A DNA stretch of 64,000 bases, taken from the NCBI GenBank assembly GCA_008690995.1, contig VRMN01000002.1, positions 1,984,001 to 2,048,000 on the forward strand, given 5' to 3'. The DNA is from Porphyridium purpureum. Its lineage: Eukaryota > Rhodophyta > Bangiophyceae > Porphyridiales > Porphyridiaceae. Position numbers and translations under genes: made by a program. The notes under the pieces were generated by a model. That model searched no databases and was not told where the DNA came from. It worked only from the letters and a program-made list of their open reading frames with translations. Shown here one piece after another: positions 56,916 through 64,000 of the stretch; position 1 is the first letter of the stretch; each line of letters opens with the position of its first letter.

Positions 56916-59207
56916 TCAATTCGGAAATAAGCTTGTGGGATGGGACGCGACGGCTGCATCGCTTGGACTACGCAAGAACAAACTGTCGCCTCTTGGGGAT
57001 GCTCCTCGAGCACAGTCGCCAGGGCTCGCCAGCCAGAAGGAGCTGTTGAATTGCGTTTGCATGAAATCTGTCTGTCTATGGTCATGGTCGTGCACCAGGT
57101 TTGATGGCATGCCTGCTTCACTGCCCGGACCCGCAATCCGATCGCTACTGCGGGCAACTGAACGCTGCAACACCGCATCAAGGAAGGAGTTTGTCGTGCT
57201 ACCTTCATTCCGATTCGCACCCACCGCGAGCCACAAGTCCGATGAAAAAGCCGGCATGTCTTCGCGAGCTTCTCCTTCGGTTTGATGATGTTGTGGATCG
57301 AATTCTGCTGGAGCTTCCAAATTTGCGTGCTCCTGTTCAAATAAGAGAAGACCCGCACGAGACGTGGTACTATGTCCAAGGTCCTGCACATGATCTCGCC
57401 GCATCAGGCGCTCGCGCTGCTGTCGTTGTGAATCTTGCGCCCGTGCAGGGGCTGCTGCAAAGGCAGAGTCGAGAAAGTCAACACGGCTGGCTTCACGTGC
57501 AAAAGTCGTATTCTCGCCTTCACCATTCTCCAAAAAGACCACAAACTCGCCCGCATTGCCCTTCAATGGCTCGGGCGGTGGCGATTCGAAGCGGTACAGC
57601 AATCTGAACATGCGTGGCTGGCCTTGATGGACAAAAGCCGAGTGAACGGTTCCGGTTACGCGACTGAATCCGCACTCTTTCGAAGGATCAAGTTGGACGA
57701 TATGCAGCCGCTTGCCAGAGGACACCAATACCTCTTTCCATTTTGACTCGAGGTGCACCTCCAACCCAGAAATGGTGTGCGTGCCTTTAACCCGCACAAG
57801 CAGCTTTGGATTCTGCTTAACGGGACGCAGAAGGGACGCATCGATTTCACTGAAGGGCAGAACCTGTACACTGAGCATCTCAGCGGCCATAGTATGCTTG
57901 GACGCATCGCTATGCTGAATGGTATGCGAATCTAGTCGTTGCCTCGTCTCCTTGTGCTCCATCTGCGGTCGACTGGCAGAAACCAGAATGCGCGTTGAGG
58001 GCTGCAGGGACTGCTCACGACTCTCGCAGTCTTTCTTCATACGCTGCTCCGGGCATTGAATGGCTTTTTTCTGCTGCTTCGCTTCTTCCTCTTCAATATT
58101 TAGTTCCGCTTCCGAGCTCGTTGCATCCACTCCGACGCGCTTCCTCTTGAGACTTACCGGTGGTGCGCAAATCCTGTTCGCAACAGAATCGCTTTCTTCC
58201 AGGGTTGATAGCGTTTTCATTTCGAATTCAATTATCGCTTGGTTGAGCTGCGTTTCCAAAAATCCATTGATGTCTTTGTACCCGCTTTCCCTCAGCGCTT
58301 TGAGGATGTGCTTGCGCGCCCGGTCGTACCGACTACGCACTTGCTCTTTTGAGCGCGTGCCAATGAAAGTCGCAAGCCGGCTAATCTGTTTGCCGTACAT
58401 TCGCAGACCATCAAGGTACCGCTGCAGCTCGCTCCGTGTCCAGGTTTTGTATTTCAGAACCTGTCCGAAGAAACGCTGTTGGTTGACCAGTTGTGAAGAC
58501 GCACGGCAAGCAGAGGTTGACTTGGCATCAGTCTCCATCGAGCTTTCATCATTCCTCCTGCGCACACACGGAGCTGCGACCTGCGCAGCGCCAGACGCGG
58601 CTGCGCTATGTCCCACGGAAAAAGAGGATTGTGAACCACCCTTAAGTACACCGCTAAGACCCGTTGACGCTTGTGACTCGACCTCTCCGTGAACTACCCT
58701 GCAATCTGCCGCGCTCCGTTCCGAATCAAAGCGCGCGCGCTTGCGCACAACCTCGATTGCTAGCCTCTCGTGTCCAGTGTCGACTTGAGCCCTTTGCGTG
58801 TTCCAATCCTTTTCTGGACCTGCATTCATTTCTTGCTTGTGTCTACTGCGCCCCTCCATACAGCTGCGTCCGCTCTCGCGCGACGAGGATGCGCTAGACG
58901 CATGCTCCTCACCCGTGCTGCTTGGTTCTTCTTCGCGTATCCTTTGCAGAAGCCCCTTGAACGTGGTCTCACTTGACGTCGCACAAGAGTTGAGTTGCGT
59001 GCCGGCACCGTCATACTGCTCCTGCTCATGAGCCGCGCGACCCTCGTCCAGTTCGACTTCGTGCCCGCGCGCGGCCCAAGCACTCATGCGCTCCTGCGTG
59101 CGCTCGCCCACAGCAAACGCGCTCTCAGCAAACAACCCATCCCAGGTCACCCCACCGCCGCCGCCAGCAGCAGCAGCACCAGCGGCGGCAGCACCAGCAC
59201 TATCCAT
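56916..59207 (-). CDS. SANT/Myb-domain protein, CRAMPED/TKI1-like
   Basis: 763 residues from the first ATG (59207; the frame opens at a GTG at 59348). An Ala/Gly leader and 230 disordered residues precede a SANT/Myb-like domain (about 250-305): YKTWTRSELQRYLDGLRMYG, SRLATFIGTRSKEQVRSRYD, RARKHIL. CRAMPED and plant TSL-kinase-interacting protein 1 have this EQVRxxY form. A second conserved-looking block (about 475-520), ASLLRPVKQNPKLLVRVKGT then HTISGLEVHLESKWKEV, resembles the middle domain of TKI1. Inferred nuclear, chromatin or histone-gene regulation. Confidence is good for SANT and moderate for the subfamily. Confidence 0.62.
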   Translation of the reverse strand: MDSAGAAAAGAAAAGGGGGVTWDGLFAESAFAVGERTQERMSAWAARGHEVELDEGRAAHEQEQYDGAGTQLNSCATSSETTFKGLLQRIREEEPSSTGEEHASSASSSRESGRSCMEGRSRHKQEMNAGPEKDWNTQRAQVDTGHERLAIEVVRKRARFDSERSAADCRVVHGEVESQASTGLSGVLKGGSQSSFSVGHSAAASGAAQVAAPCVRRRNDESSMETDAKSTSACRASSQLVNQQRFFGQVLKYKTWTRSELQRYLDGLRMYGKQISRLATFIGTRSKEQVRSRYDRARKHILKALRESGYKDINGFLETQLNQAIIEFEMKTLSTLEESDSVANRICAPPVSLKRKRVGVDATSSEAELNIEEEEAKQQKKAIQCPEQRMKKDCESREQSLQPSTRILVSASRPQMEHKETRQRLDSHTIQHSDASKHTMAAEMLSVQVLPFSEIDASLLRPVKQNPKLLVRVKGTHTISGLEVHLESKWKEVLVSSGKRLHIVQLDPSKECGFSRVTGTVHSAFVHQGQPRMFRLLYRFESPPPEPLKGNAGEFVVFLENGEGENTTFAREASRVDFLDSAFAAAPARAQDSQRQQRERLMRRDHVQDLGHSTTSRAGLLLFEQEHANLEAPAEFDPQHHQTEGEAREDMPAFSSDLWLAVGANRNEGSTTNSFLDAVLQRSVARSSDRIAGPGSEAGMPSNLVHDHDHRQTDFMQTQFNSSFWLASPGDCARGASPRGDSLFLRSPSDAAVASHPTSLFPN

Positions 59208-59707
59208 CACGCGCGCCGTCCAACCCCTTTCACCCACGCACCGTCGCAACCCGTCTCCACCCAACACTGCCAGCACCGCGACCCACGACTCGCACGCCCG
59301 GCACCACGCGCCACGCACGGCGTCCAAACCACGTACCCAAGCACGCACCCCCCGCGCTTCTCGCTACTCGTCCCCTCTCCCGCACACACACACGCGCTCC
59401 TCTCCTCCCTCCGCGTCACGCGCATCCAGCGCCGCTGCTCAGCCGCCAGCCTTCAGCCATCCTTCCCGCGCGCCGCGCCAATCCCCTCACAGCCCAAACT
59501 CTCGCGCCGCACGGTCATCCCGCGTGCGCCAGTTCCGCGTTTTCGCGCTTTCCCCCGCCGTTTCGGTTTTTTCGGTTTCTCTTTCGGTTTCTCGCGCGCA
59601 ATATTTGGCGCCATTGCAGCTGTACTTCCTACTGAACACACGGAGAAGAGTGGCGGAAACATTTGGCGTCGCGTCGTTGCTTGGGTCCCGGAGCTGTGGC
59701 ACGACGG
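59208..59707. promoter_or_regulatory. Upstream region of the SANT gene with E2F-like site and TTTCGGTTT cluster
   Basis: TTTGGCGCC at 59604-59612 fits the E2F consensus TTTSSCGC. Three TTTCGGTTT-like copies lie at about 59563-59591, and a CA run at 59392-59402. A minus-strand frame here encodes a short Lys/Pro-rich peptide, probably leader sequence. Confidence 0.35.
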
Positions 59708-60600
59708 TCATGTTGCCTCCCAAACCGGGTCGCCGCGACAGTACATCATGGGCGGCGCACTGCATTTCATACTCACGTTCATGTAACCGTACAGGATTGC
59801 ACCGCACGCGCGGCACTGCCAGACCTCGGCGTTGTACAGATGGGTTGCGCTGGTTTTGTAGGTGATGGAGGGCGTGCGCGTGCGCCTGTACTCATCTTTA
59901 ACCAGCAATGGCTTGCAGTCTCGCTCGCGCGTGTTGAATTGCAGCCATGAGTACATGCGCTTGTGGGCACCCAGTACGCCGTCTAATGCGCGGCCTGAAG
60001 GCAGATCCTGTCGGACACCTCCGAGTTGGGCAGAACGATGACGTCGTGCTAGCGCACGGGGAACGCGACCTGTAGCTTCTGCACCTTTTACACGCGTCTT
60101 CGTGCGTGCTTTGCGATACGGCACAGGACAGAGCGAATGCATGCGTTTTGCCAACGAATCCGTACTGGAATCCGTCCTGTCCAGGCACACCACGCCGGCA
60201 CGTCGCCGCGCGGCTCTGGGCCCCGTCAAACATCATATGAAAGAAAGTGCGCTCGCCTGCGCCCAGCGGCACAAATGGGCGCGCAGTGCAGTTGGGAGTC
60301 CATCTCCATGGGGACGCACGCGATACCCGCGGCGCGAGCCGTCCACATCAGGCCGTCTACAGCCGCATGCTGTTCGGCCGGATCGTCGCATTCGCCACCA
60401 TCTGCACCATCACGTCCCGGTCCCTCGCTGGGCGCTGGTGTTCCTTCTTTTGTTGCAGAGATCGCGAGGGGCCGCTCTCCTTGGCTTCTCCAACCACATG
60501 GATTCGCGTCACTCCAGTACGACTTCGAGATGCCCCTCTTCACATGAGCCTCGGACCACGCGGCGGGCACAGTTACACGGAGCACCGATCGGTCGCACTT
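59708..60600 (-). CDS. Unresolved coding locus, minus strand
   Basis: Not recognised. Three frames in turn look coding: about 60300-60600 (SVLRVTVPAAWSEAHVKRGI, then SKSYWSDANPCGW), about 60100-60260 (VPLGAGERTFFHMMFDGA, GFQYGFVGKTHAFAL) and 59708 to about 60000 (HKRMYSWLQFNTRERDCKPL, then VWQCRACGAILYGYMN to a stop). The last part carries a single CxxC. Frame changes at about 60255-60290 and 60000-60110 imply short introns or a decayed gene; a GTAAGT at about 60632 could be the donor of a first exon starting at ATG 60648. I cannot fix the structure or the family. Confidence 0.35.
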
Positions 60601-60706
60601 GCTTTCGGAAGTGTGTATCTCTGCGTCGACTTACGAGAGCGCGAGCATCGCGGCTGGCGCCTGAGCGCGCGCGCGCGCACGCGTGCGTACGGGGTGAAGG
60701 AGTCGG

Positions 60707-63700
60707 ATGGCGCTGGATGTAGATTGTAGAAGGGTCATGTGGCGTTCAGCAGCAGAGCAAGGTTCGGAGCGATGGCAGATGGATGGAGCGTCTCGTCTGG
60801 TGTACTTTGAGCATGAAGGACGTGAGGCGTGCGCTGAGATGCGGTGCCGCGTACATGCGGATGTGGAGCATCAAGATCGGCGCGGCGCGCAAGCAAGGAA
60901 CGAAAATAGCAATTCGTGCGCCGGGGTAATGCACTGGCGTGCTGGACGCTGGACGCGCGCCAGGCTTCTCAGTGGCAAATTGCCGTATCCGTTTCTCAAG
61001 TCGTGTTCCGCGCATGAGTCTCACGATCATCCACCTGTGTCACGGAAAGACTTTCAGCATGCGGCTCTTGCTCCACAGTCATCTGCGTCCGAGCGTGCAC
61101 CAAGTCAGGATCCAGGATACAGTGGCCAAACGCAACGGACCGCGCACGCGCTCCGCCGGGAGCGTGATTTCCGGTCGCATGATGCGTCCACCGGATTGTG
61201 CCAGAGTGTGGTCGCAACGCGCTTTGCCAACGGAAGTGATTTCTTGGCACCTGCATCCAGTGCCGTGATCGCATCATTCGGAACGGAACTCGTCGTGCTT
61301 GATGAATCAGGCGAGTTGTACTCTATTGATGTGGAGTCACTGGACTTTTCTGTAGATCCTGGTACCGCCGTGGCAGATCCAACCCTGGAAATCACCCGTG
61401 TTACTCGTGTATCGGCCATTTTCGCAGCACCCCGTGGCGTGGTCCTTGAATGTGACGCGGAACTTCGTGCAACGTCGTGCGCCCCGAAAAAGCTGAAGAG
61501 CAAGTTACATCTCCTGCTTCCGCACCCGCTTGAACGGCCGAGCCTGGTCGTTGGCCTAGCCGGTTTTCAGGAAGTGCTGCTGCTCGACTTGAGGCTGAAT
61601 CTCATGGTGACATGGAATCGTACTCTCGGCACGGTTGGCATCTGGCAAATGCACTTTCTTTCGGAAGGTCGCAGCGCGTGCTCGCTGCGTGTGTTCCGGG
61701 TCTTTGAAGCCGCGGATCACCTCCCAGAGCCACAGCGTGGCGAATCAGCTTCGCCACCGTCCGTGTGCTTTTCTCATTCGTTTAAAGGCGAGGCGCTTTT
61801 TGCGTGCTTGATAGGAGGTGTCGTATCTGTTTACGAAATCGTGTGTACTTCTGACCGCGACATGGCCTTTTTCGAACGCAGTCGGTTGCAGGACAGTGAT
61901 GATGAGTTCGTCGCTGTTGCCTCTATTGTTGCATCACGACACGACGCCCTTGATATGCTGGTTTTGCGCAAGTCGGGGGCGCTGGACCTTTACATTGGTG
62001 GCTCGTGCGTTGTCCCTGGGGTGAATCATTTGTTGCACCTCCCATTTGAGAACCGCGAAGGAGAGCAGCGTATTCCAGTCTTCACAGGGTTCAGAAATCC
62101 TGTGCGGTCTCGAATAACACTGATTTGCTCGGATGAGCGGGCGTTGCGGATTAATATGGCGCGCCTCATGCCGCACACAGATGCCATCCGTGACCTCGTG
62201 CATACGCTCGGCCTTTGTTTACCGACGGACGCCATGACGCAGTTGTGGGGCGACTTTCTTACCCGCCGGCTAAAATATGGGCTCGATGACAGCGCTGACG
62301 TGGAGAGTCGCTTCTCTGAATGGAAAATTCTCTCGTTATGTGTTCTATTCTTCCTTCCTGCTGAGACTCGAAACTTGCCGCGATTTGCGCATGCTTTGCA
62401 AGCCGTCAGGAGCGCTCCTGGGATTGAAGCGCGACGCATTGCTGTTGAACCAGGAAGTGTTCCTGACCACGTCCCTGCGTATACCGTCGACGTATGTCGC
62501 GCGGATGCATTCACCGTGCTATATGCTTTGCATCTGCACTATGAGCAGAGTCGGATCTCGCGCCTGCGGTCTCACGAGCGCTCGCAGTGGCACGCAGTAT
62601 GCTCGTGGTACGCTTACGTACTCGATGAAAATGTGTTTCTCATACACTACGAGACACACGCTCCCATACCCTGTCCGTGGAATCCAGAGAAGCAAGATAG
62701 ACGTCCAGGTGCCGCTGCGGCCACTGTGAATGTACCAGACAGTACTGCACACCTTCTTGCGTGCTTTACAGGGCGGGCGAGGCGGGATTATGTGTTTCCG
62801 AACGTGTGTGCGACGCAAAACACATCCTTTCGTTCCGACCCAGAGTATATCCCCGACGGGATGCGGTATTCTACCACTCACCTGACATACCGCCTGTGCC
62901 GCGTGGCCGACGCATACGCACGGGAGGGTCCACGCAGCATGCTTCTCGCACTATACGAGCACGGCTTTAGTCTGGAAGCGATTCACGCGCTTGATCTGTC
63001 CATTATGCTTCCCATCAAGGATGCTCTGTGGCAATTCCGGGAACAAGACAACGCGAATGGGAATGCCTCTGTCGAAATGAGAAACTCCTGTTCCGGTTTC
63101 GCCAAATCGGAAAGTCATCGACCCCTGCCAGAGCAAGCGTACGTTTTGATTCAACGCGAGGATTTTCTGCAGAGCTCAGCTTCGGGGAGCGCACACCATG
63201 CTGCCGTCGGAACGGGAGCTAGAACGGCAACTCCAATGCTTCCTGGCCATGGCATGCTGAAACTTCACACACTTTACAGTTCTAGTACCGTTCAACCCGG
63301 CTTGCACAACGGCGCGGCACGGTTTGCAGCAGATCATCGATTGGCAGAGGTCGCGAGCATGCTCGACAGCAGCCGACCGGTGGTGTTTCATAAGCCAGTA
63401 GCGTCGGCGGCTGCCGTTGCGGACGACGAAGTGACATTTGAGAACCAAAATCGCCTCTTGCTCCTTCTACGACGCCATCTGGCATATCCTGTAGGTCGCG
63501 GTGCAATGTTGCTCGGTTCGAGCGTTTCTCGCACACTGGAACTAGTCGAACCGCTTCATGTGCCAGAGCTATGTCTTTCCGGGCTTGTGCCGGGAGGCAG
63601 CAGAAGCAGTGGTGGCTGGACTGGAATCGCTGGGGATGGGACTGGAGGGGGCGCGCTGATAGCACTCGATCAGAGTCCACTGCCTCCAAATTTCCTTGAG

Positions 63701-64000
63701 TGGGTTGAGTTTCATAATGGTGCAGCTGCGGGACTGTGTCTCGGCTCTGCGGATCCGAGAAAGGACGCCATGGTATCTCGGTCGTGGATTATGACCAATC
63801 GCCCGAACCCACGATCCGATCGGCGTCGCGCGGCTGCGCACGCAGGCGTCCTGCTGGCTCTTGGCCTGACGGGGCACCTACCAGCGCTCAAGCGCACTGA
63901 CTGGTATCAATATCTCACACAACAACACGAGCTGACGACGATTGCGTTGATGCTCGGCGTGGCTTCGCACAAGCGCGGCAGCATGGACGCAGTCACTTCG
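60707..64000 (+). CDS. ANAPC1: APC1, anaphase-promoting complex subunit 1 (5' part; runs off the window)
   Basis: Largest scaffold subunit of the APC/C ubiquitin ligase. The frame is open for 1098 codons from ATG 60707 to the window end. The N-terminal part is a WD40-like propeller region (ASFGTELVVLDESGELYSI, TWNRTLGTVGIWQMHFLS, LDMLVLRKSGALDLYIGG). The later part enters the APC1 middle domain and the first PC-type repeats. There, MVSRSWIMTNRPN, HAGVLLALGLTGHLPALK and QQHELTTIALMLGVASHKRG match the THAGLLLGLGLxGHL ... HEMTTIGVLLG signature of APC1. An in-frame stop lies 4 codons above the ATG. Length so far fits a protein of 1700-2000 residues. Confidence 0.9.
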   Translation, partial: MALDVDCRRVMWRSAAEQGSERWQMDGASRLVYFEHEGREACAEMRCRVHADVEHQDRRGAQARNENSNSCAGVMHWRAGRWTRARLLSGKLPYPFLKSCSAHESHDHPPVSRKDFQHAALAPQSSASERAPSQDPGYSGQTQRTAHALRRERDFRSHDASTGLCQSVVATRFANGSDFLAPASSAVIASFGTELVVLDESGELYSIDVESLDFSVDPGTAVADPTLEITRVTRVSAIFAAPRGVVLECDAELRATSCAPKKLKSKLHLLLPHPLERPSLVVGLAGFQEVLLLDLRLNLMVTWNRTLGTVGIWQMHFLSEGRSACSLRVFRVFEAADHLPEPQRGESASPPSVCFSHSFKGEALFACLIGGVVSVYEIVCTSDRDMAFFERSRLQDSDDEFVAVASIVASRHDALDMLVLRKSGALDLYIGGSCVVPGVNHLLHLPFENREGEQRIPVFTGFRNPVRSRITLICSDERALRINMARLMPHTDAIRDLVHTLGLCLPTDAMTQLWGDFLTRRLKYGLDDSADVESRFSEWKILSLCVLFFLPAETRNLPRFAHALQAVRSAPGIEARRIAVEPGSVPDHVPAYTVDVCRADAFTVLYALHLHYEQSRISRLRSHERSQWHAVCSWYAYVLDENVFLIHYETHAPIPCPWNPEKQDRRPGAAAATVNVPDSTAHLLACFTGRARRDYVFPNVCATQNTSFRSDPEYIPDGMRYSTTHLTYRLCRVADAYAREGPRSMLLALYEHGFSLEAIHALDLSIMLPIKDALWQFREQDNANGNASVEMRNSCSGFAKSESHRPLPEQAYVLIQREDFLQSSASGSAHHAAVGTGARTATPMLPGHGMLKLHTLYSSSTVQPGLHNGAARFAADHRLAEVASMLDSSRPVVFHKPVASAAAVADDEVTFENQNRLLLLLRRHLAYPVGRGAMLLGSSVSRTLELVEPLHVPELCLSGLVPGGSRSSGGWTGIAGDGTGGGALIALDQSPLPPNFLEWVEFHNGAAAGLCLGSADPRKDAMVSRSWIMTNRPNPRSDRRRAAAHAGVLLALGLTGHLPALKRTDWYQYLTQQHELTTIALMLGVASHKRGSMDAVTS

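Noticed and set aside
60130-60229. CLDRT motif suggesting a Sac1-type phosphatase
   Set aside because: The essential upstream RTNC half of the motif and the rest of the domain are missing; chance match.

Overview
The window is nuclear DNA from a unicellular photosynthetic eukaryote. It is GC-rich and compact. Most genes are single long open frames, and a few small genes are split by short introns. Four things point to a red alga of the Porphyridium type: (1) an isoamylase with no targeting peptide, as expected where storage starch is cytosolic; (2) a cytochrome-b5-fused front-end fatty acid desaturase; (3) a plastid-targeted membrane protein whose leader has an early Phe; (4) a tRNA gene with a canonical and an apparently ectopic intron, a feature known from Cyanidioschyzon. 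The genus is an inference. I saw no mobile element, virus-like element or CRISPR array.

Layout. 0-16 kb: organellar YchF, BUD13, an organellar dihydrouridine synthase, a PWWP protein, SRP19, a secreted aspartic protease, a gene-poor stretch with two tentative genes, STK19, an Atm1-type ABC transporter and a GON4L-like protein. 16-29 kb: desaturase, plastid membrane protein, PCF11, mitochondrial ATP synthase beta, tRNA-Gly, a probable mL50, DPM2, an HSBP1-like gene and KISH/TMEM167. 29-45 kb: isoamylase, an F-box-like protein, SPO11/TOP6A, NEMF/Rqc2, mitochondrial ketoacyl synthase, proteasome alpha-5, a sirtuin, a small unknown protein and a bacterial-type HDAC. 45-64 kb: AP-3 delta, an ELMO-domain protein, a patatin phospholipase, an LRR / receiver-like / PP2A-B'' fusion, a CRAMPED/TKI1-like SANT protein, an unresolved locus, and the 5' part of APC1, which runs off the window.

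Most of these are single-copy housekeeping genes with no functional clustering. They are packed closely: divergent pairs share spacers of about 100-170 bp, and one convergent pair has stop codons only 2 bp apart. Several long open frames begin at GTG or TTG; I moved those starts to the first sensible ATG, which often exposes a targeting peptide.

The most unusual items are the tRNA-Gly with two introns, the three-part PP2A fusion, a recurrent paired CACTGTAC box in spacers, a second box AAACCGATAA, a GTACGT-type 5' splice site shared by four introns, and an intact three-exon SPO11/TOP6A gene.
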